Shown here piece after piece: positions 1 through 10,875 of a DNA stretch of 64,000 bases. Each line of letters starts with the position of its first letter. Position 1 is the stretch's first letter. The notes under the pieces are model-generated. The model was not told where the DNA came from. It saw only the letters and a program-made list of their open reading frames with translations, and ran no database searches. The stretch is from Conyzicola nivalis (GTDB taxonomy: Bacteria > Actinomycetota > Actinomycetes > Actinomycetales > Microbacteriaceae): contig NZ_BMGB01000002.1 of NCBI RefSeq assembly GCF_014639655.1, positions 1 to 64,000 on the forward strand, given 5' to 3'. The translations under genes and the position numbers were made by a program.

Positions 1-119
1 AGTTTCGGCGGCCATAGCGAGAGGGAAACGCCCGGTCACATTCCGAACCCGGAAGCTAAGACTCTCAGCGCCGATGGTACTGCAAGGGGGACCTTGTGGG
101 AGAGTAGGACACCGCCGGA
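1..119 (+). rRNA. rrf: 5S ribosomal RNA
   Basis: The first 119 bases match bacterial 5S rRNA, including the conserved internal stretch CCGAACCCGGAAGCTAAG near 45-62 and the closing helix between the 5' TTTCGGCGG and the 3' CCGCCGGA. The length of about 117 nt is normal for actinobacteria. It is presumably the last gene of an rRNA operon whose 16S and 23S genes lie before the window. The exact ends are uncertain by a few bases. Confidence 0.93.
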
Positions 120-130
120 CACAATTTGAA

Positions 131-160
131 GAATAGCCAGCCCTTAGGGGCTGGCTATTC
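131..160 (+). terminator. Rho-independent terminator of the rRNA operon
   Basis: A perfect 13-bp stem (131-143 with 148-160) closes a 4-nt TTAG loop and is followed by TGCTTT. It lies 12 bases after the 5S gene and should end the rRNA transcript. Confidence 0.85.
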
Positions 161-304
161 TGCTTTAACGGCCCGTTTCACGAGGCTCGCTTCTCTCTCG
201 GCGTAGCCGTAACGCCCACGGCGAACAGACCCCTTAAACGCAGCATCCGGTGGCTAGTCTCTCTATATCGGCACCAAATCCTGCACGGTGCTTAGGGAGT
301 AAAC

Positions 305-2782
<2,478 letters not shown>

Positions 2783-2789
2783 CCAGAAT

Positions 2790-2829
2790 GCCGAATGAGC
2801 CTGTCCCCACGGGGGCAGGCTCATTCGGC
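2790..2829 (+). terminator. Terminator after clpC
   Basis: A 14-bp uninterrupted stem (2790-2803 with 2816-2829), extended inward by G-U and G-C pairs, is followed by GTTT. It lies 8 bases after the clpC stop. Confidence 0.85.
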
Positions 2830-2842
2830 GTTTAAGGGGTCT

Positions 2843-2855
2843 TAGACTCGAAAGC
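2843..2855 (+). promoter_or_regulatory. Leaderless promoter of argA (-10 TAGACT)
   Basis: TAGACT at 2843-2848 is followed by 7 nt and then the GTG start, with no Shine-Dalgarno sequence. This TAnnnT-N6/7-start arrangement is typical of leaderless actinobacterial genes. Confidence 0.5.
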
Positions 2856-3359
2856 GTGAGTTTCTCCGTGCGGCCGGCCCGAACATCCGACGTTCCCTTT
2901 ATCCAGGCCCTCGTCGAACCGCTCGTGCAGCAGCGGATCCTGCTCGGCAAGGACCGCGTCGTGTTCTACGAGGCGGTGCAGGAGTTCCGCATCGCCGAGG
3001 ACGAAGACGGCACACCCATCGGATGCGGCGCGCTGCATGTGATGTGGGAAGACCTGGCCGAGGTGCGCACCCTGGCGGTGGATGCAGCGTGGCTGGGCCA
3101 CGGCGTCGGGCGGGCGATCCTCGAACAGCTCGAGCGCGATGCCCTCGCCCTCGGAGTGCACCGGTTGTTCTGCCTCACCTTCGAGGTGCCCTTCTTCGAG
3201 CGCAACGGATTTCAGCCGACGGGCGAGGGTGTCGTCGATCCCCACGTGTTCGCCGAACTCGCCCGATCGTCCGACGAGGGCGTGGCCGAGTTCCTCGACC
3301 TGTCGCGGGTCAAGCCGAACACGCTCGGCAACACCCGTATGCTCAAAATCCTCGCCTGA
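2856..3359 (+). CDS. argA: Amino-acid N-acetyltransferase, short-form ArgA (GNAT)
   Basis: Likely acetylates glutamate with acetyl-CoA, the first step of arginine biosynthesis. It is a stand-alone 167-residue GNAT domain resembling mycobacterial ArgA (Rv2747) along its whole length: VRPARTSDVP at the start, YEAVQEF, GCGALHVMW, the acetyl-CoA loop GHGVGRAI, FEVPFFERNGF and the characteristic end GVAEFLDLSRVKPNTLGN. It lacks the kinase-like half of E. coli ArgA. The GTG start is chosen because it follows a -10 hexamer at leaderless spacing and gives the family N-terminus. No other arginine genes are nearby. Confidence 0.85.
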   Translation: MSFSVRPARTSDVPFIQALVEPLVQQRILLGKDRVVFYEAVQEFRIAEDEDGTPIGCGALHVMWEDLAEVRTLAVDAAWLGHGVGRAILEQLERDALALGVHRLFCLTFEVPFFERNGFQPTGEGVVDPHVFAELARSSDEGVAEFLDLSRVKPNTLGNTRMLKILA

Positions 3360-3410
3360 CGACACGCGCACACGCCGACCAATCACCCCGGCGTAGCTCG
3401 CGACGGGGCT

Positions 3411-3422
3411 TACCCTTACCTC
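3411..3422 (+). promoter_or_regulatory. Leaderless promoter (-10 TACCCT)
   Basis: TACCCT at 3411-3416 is followed by 6 nt and the ATG at 3423. No ribosome binding site is present. Confidence 0.45.
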
Positions 3423-4040
3423 ATGTCGACGTTCCGCAACCCCGTTGGACCGCAGCCCAGCACGGTCTACTGGCGTCGCCGCCTCGTGGTCGCCCTCGGG
3501 CTCGTCGCCGTCATCATCGTGATCGCGCTCATCGCGTTCCGCCCCGGCCCCGACAAGCCGGCGTCGAGCGCCGCAGAGACGAAGCCGAGCAGCTCGGCCA
3601 CCGCCGACTCATCCGACGCCGCCGGACCTGACGCCGAGTGCGCCGAAGGCGTCGTCGAGGTCGTTGCAATCACCGACGCCGGCGACTACGGCCCCGAACA
3701 GCAGCCCCTTCTTTCGCTGTCGATCACCAACACCGGCACCGCCGCCTGCACCTTCAACGCCGGTTCCGACGTGCAGGAATACGTGATCACGAGCGGCGAG
3801 GAGAAGATCTGGTCGTCGAAGGACTGCCAGTCGGCGCCCGTGGCCGACCCCCGCGTGCTCGAGCCCGGCGAAGCCCTGACCACGACGCCGTTCCCTTGGG
3901 ACCGCACCCGCTCGTCGGCAGACACCTGCGCTCCCGAAGCACAGCGCCCCTCGGTCACCGCGGGCGGTGCGAGCTACCACCTCGAGGTCACCATCAACGG
4001 CGTCACCTCGACCGACACGAAACAGTTCCTCCTCTCCTGA
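3423..4040 (+). CDS. Membrane-anchored extracytoplasmic protein of unknown function
   Basis: 205 residues. There is a short cytoplasmic head (1-20), one transmembrane helix at about 23-43 (VVALGLVAVIIVIALIAF), a Ser/Ala/Pro-rich linker, then a domain from about 70 with four cysteines and the segment LSITNTGTAACTFNAG. That pattern recalls small beta-sandwich domains that actinobacteria export. I do not recognise a named family. It is probably co-transcribed with the SseB-like gene that starts 4 nt after its stop. Confidence 0.8.
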   Translation: MSTFRNPVGPQPSTVYWRRRLVVALGLVAVIIVIALIAFRPGPDKPASSAAETKPSSSATADSSDAAGPDAECAEGVVEVVAITDAGDYGPEQQPLLSLSITNTGTAACTFNAGSDVQEYVITSGEEKIWSSKDCQSAPVADPRVLEPGEALTTTPFPWDRTRSSADTCAPEAQRPSVTAGGASYHLEVTINGVTSTDTKQFLLS

Positions 4041-4043
4041 TCC

Positions 4044-4448
4044 ATGGCTAAAAAGACCACACCTCGCAATCCCGAATTCCGTTCCGAAGCACTAGAAGCC
4101 GCCCTCAAGGCACAGGATGCCGCGGCCGTCGCGTTCGCGCTGCGCAACGACAAGGTGATCGTGCCGCTGTTGCCCGTGGAGGGTCCGGCGCAGGTGCGCG
4201 TGTTCCGACGCGACGACGCCGACAAGTACATGCTGCTGCTGTTCTCCTCGGCCGAGACCTACGTGCGCATGCTGCCGAACGAGACCGACCACCGGGTGCT
4301 CGCCTACGACCGGGCGACCCTCCGCGACTTCATCGAGACCAACATAGGGGTGCTTGAAGCGATCTGGTTCGACGTCGCCGGCCCGCACGCGATGCAGGCG
4401 GCGCCCGAGGACGTGCTCGAAGCCCTCGTCCTCTCCACCGACGTCTGA
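4044..4448 (+). CDS. SseB family protein
   Basis: 134 residues matching the SseB N-terminal domain pattern: an initial acidic/amphipathic helix, VIVPLLP, a strand-rich core with LLLFSSAETYVRML, and a C-terminal GPHAMQAAPEDVLEAL. The enterobacterial namesake is linked to serine sensitivity, but the molecular role of actinobacterial members is unknown. No signal peptide is seen. It starts 4 nt after the preceding gene, which suggests one transcript. Confidence 0.75.
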   Translation: MAKKTTPRNPEFRSEALEAALKAQDAAAVAFALRNDKVIVPLLPVEGPAQVRVFRRDDADKYMLLLFSSAETYVRMLPNETDHRVLAYDRATLRDFIETNIGVLEAIWFDVAGPHAMQAAPEDVLEALVLSTDV

Positions 4449-4518
4449 CCAGCAGGCCCGGCGCGGCGAGTCAAGGCTGTGCGCGCACGCGGCCGTCGCG
4501 CCTAGGGTTGGTCGAACC

Positions 4519-5295
4519 ATGAGTGTGATCTCCGTCGTCATCCCCGTCTACAACGACTCGCAGATGCTGCGGCGCTGTCTGGCGGCCCTCGCCGCACAGT
4601 CCCGGCCGGCCGACGAGATCGTGGTGGTCGACAACGGCTCTACCGACGACTCGGCGGCCGTGGCCCGCGAGCACGGAGTCCGCATCGTCGTGGAACCGCA
4701 GCGCGGTATAGCCGCGGCATCCGCTGCCGGTTTCGACGCGGCCCTTGGCGACCTGCTCGTGCGCCTCGACGCCGACTCGGTTCCCGACCCCGGCTGGCTG
4801 CAGCACATCGAGCAACGATTCGACGCCGATGCCACTCTCGACGCCGCGACGGCCACCGCCGAGTTCAACGACACGGGCAGGTTCGCCGCCTGGGTCGGCC
4901 GGGTGGTCTACCTCGGCGGGTATTTCCGCGGCATGCAGCTGATGCTCGGCCACCCTCCGTTGTTCGGCTCGAATCTGGCGCTGCGGGCGACCGCGTGGCG
5001 GGTCATGCGCGACGGCTTCCACCGCTACAACGCGACGGTGCACGACGACCTCGACCTCAGCTTCCAGGTGCGCCCCGGCATGGTCGTGCTCTACGACGCG
5101 GGCATGCGCATGCAGATCTCCGGCCGGCCGTTCGACTCCGCGTGGCTGTTCGCCATCCGTTCGTGGCGCGGGGTCGCGACAATCGCCCTCAACTGGCCCG
5201 GGTGGATCGACCGGCGGGTCCGATTCACGCGCGTCGAGAACGCCCGCACGATCAGCGCGCCTGTGACCCGCGACTCGGCGCCATCGCTACCGTAG
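4519..5295 (+). CDS. Glycosyltransferase family 2
   Basis: 258 residues with a GT-A fold start: VISVVIPVYND, then EIVVVDNGSTDDS for nucleotide-sugar binding and RLDADSVPDPGW carrying the metal-binding DxD-type motif. The region after residue 170 (NATVHDDLDLSFQVR) carries the acidic motif expected for the catalytic base. No transmembrane segments are obvious. The donor and acceptor cannot be told from sequence. The in-frame region before 4519 is not protein-like, and TAGGGT at 4503-4508 is a plausible -10, so ATG 4519 is preferred. Confidence 0.88.
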   Translation: MSVISVVIPVYNDSQMLRRCLAALAAQSRPADEIVVVDNGSTDDSAAVAREHGVRIVVEPQRGIAAASAAGFDAALGDLLVRLDADSVPDPGWLQHIEQRFDADATLDAATATAEFNDTGRFAAWVGRVVYLGGYFRGMQLMLGHPPLFGSNLALRATAWRVMRDGFHRYNATVHDDLDLSFQVRPGMVVLYDAGMRMQISGRPFDSAWLFAIRSWRGVATIALNWPGWIDRRVRFTRVENARTISAPVTRDSAPSLP

Positions 5296-5323
5296 GCCCC
5301 ACCCGACACCTCAGGAGGACACA

Positions 5324-5524
5324 ATGACGCCACTCAGCCCGATGGGTGACGAGCCGGCCTCGGTCGACCGTGCGGAGATCGCGATCGGCCACCCGCACAC
5401 CCTCGGTGTGGAATACGCCGACGACGAGACCCTCGTGCCCGACGGTACGGGAATGGACGTCGCCGATTTCGGCGAGGCACCCGACGTCGAGATGCACGAC
5501 TACGAGGAGCCGCACACGCTCTGA
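5324..5524 (+). CDS. Small acidic protein of unknown function
   Basis: 66 residues, rich in Asp, Glu, Pro and Gly, with no hydrophobic core and probably disordered. It has a strong ribosome binding site (AGGAGG, 7 nt before the ATG) and codon use like its neighbours, so translation is likely. It resembles in composition, though not clearly in sequence, the acidic small proteins at 9975-10869. Confidence 0.65.
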   Translation: MTPLSPMGDEPASVDRAEIAIGHPHTLGVEYADDETLVPDGTGMDVADFGEAPDVEMHDYEEPHTL

Positions 5525-5625
5525 GCACAGCGACCGTGTTCGCGACGCCTGTCGGCTATAGAGTGGAAACGCCCCCGTCCCCCGCGTGACCTTCCCCAGG
5601 CGACGGCGGCCTCGAGAGGCTTAGC

Positions 5626-7122
5626 GTGACCACGTCCCCACCGTCAGACAATACCGACGACCCTTCGGGTGACGGTGGCTCGCTCTCCGCGCGCGATCGC
5701 CGCCGCCTCACCCGTGTGTACAGCGACCGCACGATCGTTTCGGTTCTCGCGGGTACCGGGCTCATCGCCGCGTTTATGCAGACGCTCGTCACGCCCATCA
5801 TCTCGGATCTGCCGATGCTGCTGGACAGCGTGCCGGCGGATACCTCATGGGTGCTGACGGCGACCCTGCTCGCGGCCGCCATTTCCACGCCTATCTCGGG
5901 TCGTCTCGGCGACATGTACGGCAAGCGCCGAATCGTCATCGTGTTGCTCTCGATCATGACCGCCGGCTCCGTGGTCGCGGCGCTCTCCGACGCGGTGATT
6001 CCGATGATCGTCGGCCGCTCGCTGCAGGGCATCGGCCTGGGCGTCATCGCCCTCGGTATCAGCATCCTGCGCGACGTGATCCACCCGAAGAACCTCGGCG
6101 CGGCCGTGGCGCTCGTCAGCGCGACGCTCGGCATCGGCGGCGCCGTCGGCCTGCCGGTCGCAGCGGTGATCGCGCAGAACTTCTCGTGGCACTACCTGTT
6201 CTGGCTGGCGACGGCCCTCAGCGCCGTGGCACTCGTCTTCGTCGCCCGCATCGTCCCCGTGAGCACCCTGCGCACGGCGGGGAAGTTCGACTTCGTCGGC
6301 GCGGTCGGGCTGGGGATCGGTCTCATCGGGATACTTCTCGGCGTCTCGAAGGGCACCGAATGGGGCTGGTCGAGTCCTGGCATCCTGAGTCTGCTTATCG
6401 GCGGCACCGTCGTTCTGCTGGCCTGGGGTTGGTACGAACTCCGCATCCCCCACGCGCTCATCGACCTGCGCGTGGCCGTGCGACGACCGGTGCTGCTCAC
6501 CAACCTCACGTCGATCACCGTGGGCTTCTCGTTCTTCATCACCTCGGCGGCGCTGCCGGTGCTGCTGCAGGCGCCGGACACCACCGGCGTCGCGTTCGGC
6601 CTGCCGTTGCTTATCGCGAGCCTGTGTCTCATGCCGCTCGGCCTCGTGATGTTCTTCACGTCGCCGGTGGCCGCCCGGCTCTCCAACGCGCGGGGGCCGC
6701 GCACGAGCCTCATCCTCGGCGGATCGATCATCGCCGCGACCTTCAGCGCCGGCATCTTCCTCACCGACGAGATCTGGCACGTCGTGGTGATCTCGACGTT
6801 CGTGGGGCTCGGCGTCGGTTTCGCCTACGCGGCCATGCCGACCCTGATCATGAACGCGGTTCCGCCGAGCGAGACCGCGGCGGCGAACGGGCTCAACTCG
6901 GTGATGCGCACGCTCGGTTCGACCGTCGCGGCCACCATCATCGGGGTGATCCTGTCGACGCAGGTGGTGGAGTCGGGCGGCATCGCCATCCCGACGACCG
7001 CGGCGTTCCAGCTGAGTTTCGGCCTGGGTGCGGCGGTGTCGCTCGCGGGTGTCGTGGTGGCGATCTTCATTCCGAAGCGCCGGCAGAGCTACGAGCACAC
7101 CGCGAGCATCCCCACCCAGTAG
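5626..7122 (+). CDS. MFS transporter, DHA2-type (14 TM)
   Basis: 498 residues with about 14 hydrophobic helices. Motif A appears after TM2 (GRLGDMYGKRR) and the drug/proton antiporter motif C region is in TM5 (GIGGAVGLP). Length and topology fit DHA2 multidrug:proton antiporters; the substrate is unknown. Translation begins at GTG 5626. A TATAGA hexamer near 5557 may be the -10. The stop codon is directly abutted by the stop of the convergent gene at 7123. Confidence 0.9.
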   Translation: MTTSPPSDNTDDPSGDGGSLSARDRRRLTRVYSDRTIVSVLAGTGLIAAFMQTLVTPIISDLPMLLDSVPADTSWVLTATLLAAAISTPISGRLGDMYGKRRIVIVLLSIMTAGSVVAALSDAVIPMIVGRSLQGIGLGVIALGISILRDVIHPKNLGAAVALVSATLGIGGAVGLPVAAVIAQNFSWHYLFWLATALSAVALVFVARIVPVSTLRTAGKFDFVGAVGLGIGLIGILLGVSKGTEWGWSSPGILSLLIGGTVVLLAWGWYELRIPHALIDLRVAVRRPVLLTNLTSITVGFSFFITSAALPVLLQAPDTTGVAFGLPLLIASLCLMPLGLVMFFTSPVAARLSNARGPRTSLILGGSIIAATFSAGIFLTDEIWHVVVISTFVGLGVGFAYAAMPTLIMNAVPPSETAAANGLNSVMRTLGSTVAATIIGVILSTQVVESGGIAIPTTAAFQLSFGLGAAVSLAGVVVAIFIPKRRQSYEHTASIPTQ

Positions 7123-7332
7123 CTACTCGGAGACCTCGGCGAGGGTGAGGTCGAACTCGGCCGGCGAGAGCTCGATGCCCGCGTCGTGCAGGCGCTGTTC
7201 GAGCAGCACGCGGGTGTCCCCGTCGTGGTTGAGCGAGATGTCCGCCTTGACCTGGCCGATGATTCCGGCGAGGCGGTCGCTGTTGGACGCGTTGTTGCTG
7301 TCTTGCATGGGCTCGTTCTGAGTGTCGGACAT
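7123..7332 (-). CDS. Small protein of unknown function
   Basis: 69 residues: a polar Asn/Gln/Ser-rich head (about 1-20), then an amphipathic segment RLAGIIGQVKADISL followed by a second helix-forming region and LSPAEFDLTLAEVSE. It is short but well composed and conserved-looking. It lies tail to tail with the MFS gene and head to head with pabC, sharing a very short 28-nt gap. Confidence 0.65.
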   Translation of the reverse strand: MSDTQNEPMQDSNNASNSDRLAGIIGQVKADISLNHDGDTRVLLEQRLHDAGIELSPAEFDLTLAEVSE

Positions 7333-7360
7333 GCTTTATGCTCGCACTTCTAGGGGCAGA

Positions 7361-8260
7361 ATGGATCAAATGGCACACCACGTTCTCGCGATTCTCAACC
7401 AACCGTCAGCCGAAGCCGCGCCGCACGATGCCGATGCCGCACCGTTCGCGTTCGTCGACCCGTCGACGCCCCAGCTCAGCGTGCTCGACCTCGGCGCCAC
7501 CCGTGGCGACGGTATCTTCGAAACGATCAGCGTGGGCAGCGGCCGCGCCCAGGCGCTCGAGCACCACCTGCGCAGGTTCGCGGGTTCGGCCGAGAAGCTC
7601 GAGCTGCCCGCCCCCGACCTCGATGTCTGGCGCGCTGCCATCCTCGCGGCGATCGCCGAGCTGCAGCCCGGTGCCGAGTCGTGGGTGAAGACGGTGCTGA
7701 CCCGCGGCGTTGAGGGCGACGGCCGCCCGACGGGCTGGGTCTACGCAACGCACACCTCCGACTTCACCCGCGTGCGCACCGAGGGCATCCGGGTCGTGAC
7801 CCTCGACCGTGGATACCGGCACGACGTCGAGTCGACCTCGCCCTGGCTCCTGGCCGGTGCGAAGACGCTGAGCTACGCCATCAACCGCGCCGTACTGCGC
7901 GAGGCGAAACGCCGCGACGCCGACGACGTGGTCTTCGTATCCAGCGACGGTTTCGTTCTCGAAGGGCCGACGTCGACGGTGATCTACCGCGTGGGCGACC
8001 GCGTGCTCACGCCCGGCACGGGCCTCGGCATCCTCGACGGGACCACCCAGGCCAACGTCTTCCGCTATGCGGAAAGCCTCGGGCTGAGCACCGGCTTCGA
8101 ACTCGCCACCCCGGATCAACTGCGCGGGGCGGATGCCGCGTGGCTGGTGTCGAGCGTGCGGCTGGCCGCACCCGTGCGTCAGCTCGACGGGCAGCCGGTC
8201 GCGGTGGACGCGGAATTCACCGCTGGACTGAACGAGTATCTGTTGGGGCTGCGGGACTAA
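7361..8260 (+). CDS. pabC: Aminodeoxychorismate lyase (class IV PLP enzyme)
   Basis: Likely converts aminodeoxychorismate to p-aminobenzoate and pyruvate in folate synthesis. The 299 residues follow the class IV aminotransferase fold: GATRGDGIFETI at the N-terminus, RFAGSAEKLELP, the PLP lysine in GAKTLSYAINR, and EGPTSTVIY near the cofactor phosphate. A D-amino acid or branched-chain aminotransferase is the alternative, but the GDGIFET/EGPTS combination favours lyase. ATG 7361 is chosen because AGGGGC stands just ahead; the frame is open up to 7322. No pabA/B lies nearby. Confidence 0.8.
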   Translation: MDQMAHHVLAILNQPSAEAAPHDADAAPFAFVDPSTPQLSVLDLGATRGDGIFETISVGSGRAQALEHHLRRFAGSAEKLELPAPDLDVWRAAILAAIAELQPGAESWVKTVLTRGVEGDGRPTGWVYATHTSDFTRVRTEGIRVVTLDRGYRHDVESTSPWLLAGAKTLSYAINRAVLREAKRRDADDVVFVSSDGFVLEGPTSTVIYRVGDRVLTPGTGLGILDGTTQANVFRYAESLGLSTGFELATPDQLRGADAAWLVSSVRLAAPVRQLDGQPVAVDAEFTAGLNEYLLGLRD

Positions 8261-8401
8261 AACCCTCGGTCGCAGGCTCCCTCGGCGCTGGGGTCGCGCA
8301 AACGCTGGCGCGTTTGCCATAGCTCCACCGCGCGCGCTATCAAATTGCGCGGGGCCGCGATAGGGGTTGGTCGTGTCGGCGGTCGGGTGTGGACTGACTG
8401 C

Positions 8402-8794
8402 ATGACTGGGATTGCAGAACAAACCTCCGTGCTCACGGCCGAACAGCAGAAGTCGATGCGCAACATGCTCGCCGCCGACCGTGACTCGACCGAATCGCTG
8501 GTAGCGCAGCTCGCGGCCGACCTCGATTCGTTCACGGGGTCGCGCACCGACAGCGCGACCGACGACGAGCACGACCCCGAGGGCCCGACGCTCGCGTTCG
8601 AGCGTTCTCAGTCCGCGGCCATCCTCGGTCAGACGCGCGAACACCTCGAGCAGATCGAGCACGCGATCGTGCGGCTCGACGAGGGCGACTTCGGTACCTG
8701 CGCCACCTGCGGCAACACGATCCCCTTCGCCAGGCTCGAGGCACGCCCCTACTCGACGCAGTGTGTCGCCTGCGCGAGCAAGGCGCGTCGATGA
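8402..8794 (+). CDS. DksA/TraR family C4-type zinc finger protein
   Basis: 130 residues: a helical N-terminal coiled coil (about 15-95) that includes TDDEHDPEGPTLAFERSQS, then a C4 finger CATCG...CVAC near the C-terminus. Family members bind in the RNA polymerase secondary channel (DksA) or are of unknown role; actinobacterial members are often stress-linked. The preceding 141-base gap (8261-8401) holds no convincing gene. The stop codon overlaps the start of the next gene (ATGA), so the two are translationally coupled. Confidence 0.85.
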   Translation: MTGIAEQTSVLTAEQQKSMRNMLAADRDSTESLVAQLAADLDSFTGSRTDSATDDEHDPEGPTLAFERSQSAAILGQTREHLEQIEHAIVRLDEGDFGTCATCGNTIPFARLEARPYSTQCVACASKARR

Positions 8795-9975
8795 AGGCCG
8801 TCACCTGGCAGGGCAAGCGCAAGGTCAGCGTCGACAACGTCGCTGACCCCATCATGCTCGAACCGACCGACGCCATCATCCGGGTCACGTCCACCGCCAT
8901 CTGCGGTTCCGACCTCCACCTCTACGAACTCCTCGGACCCTTCCTCGACGCCGGCGACATCCTCGGCCACGAGTCGATGGGAACGGTCGTCGAGATCGGC
9001 GACTCCGTCACCGCGTTGAAGGTGGGCGACCGCGTGGTCGTCCCGTTCAACATCGCCTGCGGCCAGTGCTTCATGTGCCAGCGCGGGCTGCAGAGCCAGT
9101 GCGAGACGACCCAGGTGCGCGAGCAGGGCTCCGGCGCCGCGCTGTTCGGCTACACCAAGCTCTACGGTCAGGTTCCCGGCGGTCAGGCCGAGTTCCTGCG
9201 CGTTCCCCTCGCCGACTACAACACCATCCCCGTCGGCACCGACCTGCCCGACGAGCGCTACCTCTTCCTCAGCGACATCCTGCCCACCGCGTGGCAGGGC
9301 GTTAAGTACGCGAACGTGCCCGAGGGCGGAACGCTCGCCGTTATGGGCCTCGGCCCCGTCGGCCAGTTCGTCTCCCGCGTCGGCCGTCACCTCGGCTACG
9401 AGGTGCTGGCCGTCGATCCCGTCCCCGAGCGCCGGGCCATGGCCGAGCGCCACGGCATCGAAACCTGGGACCTCACGGCGGATACGACGGCCGAACTGAA
9501 GGAGCGCACCATGGGCCGCGGGCCCGATGCGGTGGTCGACGCCGTGGGCATGGAGGCGCACGGCAACCCGGTGGCCGGGTTCGCGCAGGCCGCGGTGGGC
9601 TTCCTGCCCGACGCGATCGCGCGCAAGGCGATGGACGTCGCGGGCATCGACCGTCTCGCCGCGATGTATGCCTCGATCGACCTCGTGCGTCGCGGCGGCA
9701 CCGTATCGCTGAGCGGCGTCTACTCGGGCGAGGCCGACGTGATGCCGATCAAGACCATGTTCGACAAGCAGGTGAGCCTGCGCATGGGCCAGTGCAACGT
9801 GAAGAACTGGATCGACGACCTGATGCCCCTGGTCGAAGACCCCGCCGACCCCCTGGGCGTGACCGACCTCGTGACGCATTCCGTGCCGATCGACCGCGCC
9901 CCCGAGATGTACGAGACGTTCCAAAAAAAGCACGACGGCTGCATCAAAGTCGTGCTCAAACCGGCAGGAGAGTAA
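8791..9975 (+). CDS. Zinc-dependent alcohol dehydrogenase
   Basis: 394-residue medium-chain dehydrogenase. Catalytic zinc ligands are C38, H60 and E61 (GHE motif). The structural zinc set is C90, C93, C96 and C104 (CGQCFMC...C). The Rossmann loop is GLGPVG near 185. It resembles glutathione-independent formaldehyde dehydrogenase-like proteins that actinobacteria carry in stress clusters; the true substrate is unknown. It overlaps the DksA-like gene by 4 nt and its own TAA overlaps the next ATG (TAATG), so it is the second gene of a tightly coupled operon. Confidence 0.9.
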   Translation: MKAVTWQGKRKVSVDNVADPIMLEPTDAIIRVTSTAICGSDLHLYELLGPFLDAGDILGHESMGTVVEIGDSVTALKVGDRVVVPFNIACGQCFMCQRGLQSQCETTQVREQGSGAALFGYTKLYGQVPGGQAEFLRVPLADYNTIPVGTDLPDERYLFLSDILPTAWQGVKYANVPEGGTLAVMGLGPVGQFVSRVGRHLGYEVLAVDPVPERRAMAERHGIETWDLTADTTAELKERTMGRGPDAVVDAVGMEAHGNPVAGFAQAAVGFLPDAIARKAMDVAGIDRLAAMYASIDLVRRGGTVSLSGVYSGEADVMPIKTMFDKQVSLRMGQCNVKNWIDDLMPLVEDPADPLGVTDLVTHSVPIDRAPEMYETFQKKHDGCIKVVLKPAGE

Positions 9976-10160
9976 TGAGCGACACCAGCAACCCCGACCC
10001 GATCTACGAAGACGGCGGCGTACCAGCCGACGCCGACCTGAACCCTGAGGGCGGTGAGGTCACCGAGGCTCTGCCCGGCGGCTCACGCCTCAACGAGGGA
10101 GAAGACGACGGGCTCACCGAAGACGAAGTGCGGCCCGACGCCGGCTCAGCACTTCCCTGA
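9975..10160 (+). CDS. Small acidic protein 1 of the dksA-adh operon
   Basis: 61 residues starting MSD, very rich in Asp, Glu, Gly and Pro, with almost no hydrophobic residues; it should be intrinsically disordered. GGAGAG precedes an ATG that overlaps the dehydrogenase stop. The function is unknown. It shares the MSD start, acidity and size range with the products of 10470-10628 and 10621-10869. Confidence 0.7.
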   Translation: MSDTSNPDPIYEDGGVPADADLNPEGGEVTEALPGGSRLNEGEDDGLTEDEVRPDAGSALP

Positions 10161-10206
10161 ACAGATGCTTCCCTGACGCAACTCTCCACAGAAAGGCAGA
10201 ATCACA

Positions 10207-10473
10207 ATGGCAAAAGGATGGATCATTCTCGGCTTCGCGGCCGGGTACGTAGTAGGAAGCGCCGCAGGGCGCAAACAGTTCGAGCGCATCAAGTCGACGG
10301 TGAACGACCTGTGGGAGCGCCCCGAGGTGCAGAAGACGGTCAAGAAGGTCGACGAATTCGTCGAAGACAAGGCACCCGTCGCGCATGATCTCGGCGCGGC
10401 AGCAGCCGACAGTGTCAATGCGACCTCGACCAAAGCATCATCCACCGACGAACCGACAGGATCGAACTCATGA
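10207..10473 (+). CDS. YtxH-like small membrane-associated protein
   Basis: 88 residues. An N-terminal Gly-rich hydrophobic segment (WIILGFAAGYVVGSAAG, about 5-21) is followed by a charged amphipathic helix (about 22-60) and a Thr/Ser-rich tail. This is the YtxH arrangement known from general stress proteins of Gram-positives. GAAAGG stands before the ATG. Its stop overlaps the start of the next small gene. Confidence 0.7.
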   Translation: MAKGWIILGFAAGYVVGSAAGRKQFERIKSTVNDLWERPEVQKTVKKVDEFVEDKAPVAHDLGAAAADSVNATSTKASSTDEPTGSNS

Positions 10474-10628
10474 GCGACGCAAAAGACACCGGCACCAACG
10501 ACGCGGTCTACGGTGACATGGAGAATGCCACGAACACCGATCCGAACGAGACGGTAGACGTGGAAGAGACCCAATCGGACATCGTGTCCGGCGGATCTCC
10601 CGAGCCAGTAGGAGAAGACGATGAGTGA
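10470..10628 (+). CDS. Small acidic protein 2 of the dksA-adh operon
   Basis: 52 residues starting MSDAKDTGTND and ending EDDE, with many Asp/Glu/Thr and no hydrophobic core. The ATG overlaps the TGA of the YtxH-like gene (ATGA) and its own TGA lies inside the next gene, giving an 8-nt overlap. The overlaps and continuous coding density argue that it is a real gene despite its size. Confidence 0.6.
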   Translation: MSDAKDTGTNDAVYGDMENATNTDPNETVDVEETQSDIVSGGSPEPVGEDDE

Positions 10629-10869
10629 CCCCGCGGACGAGCCGGCTTACGAGCAGCTCGGCGAAGACGGCAACCCGTTTGCCAAGGCCGAAAACCCCGA
10701 CGCCCTGATCGAGGGCAACCGCGTGGCGACGGCCGCCGACATGGAGTCGAGCGACGAGGTCGACGCTACCGAGGGCGGCGGGTACGAGGGCGAAGCCCCC
10801 AACCTGCCCCTCGCGAGCCAGGGCCAGCGCGACGGCACCTCGGCCGAGGGTGACAACAACAACCAGTAG
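10621..10869 (+). CDS. Small acidic protein 3 of the dksA-adh operon
   Basis: 82 residues starting MSDPADEPAYEQ, acidic and probably disordered, with a Gly/Asn-rich end. AGTAGGAGAAG precedes the ATG. It is the last gene of the six-gene rightward run and is followed by a long palindrome (10876-10928) that can terminate it. The function is unknown. Confidence 0.65.
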   Translation: MSDPADEPAYEQLGEDGNPFAKAENPDALIEGNRVATAADMESSDEVDATEGGGYEGEAPNLPLASQGQRDGTSAEGDNNNQ

Positions 10870-10875
10870 TACCCC

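Noticed and set aside
8261-8401. Hairpin GCAAACG...CGTTTGC near 8299-8318 as a terminator after pabC
   Set aside because: Only a 7-bp stem and no T run. I see no definite feature in this gap.
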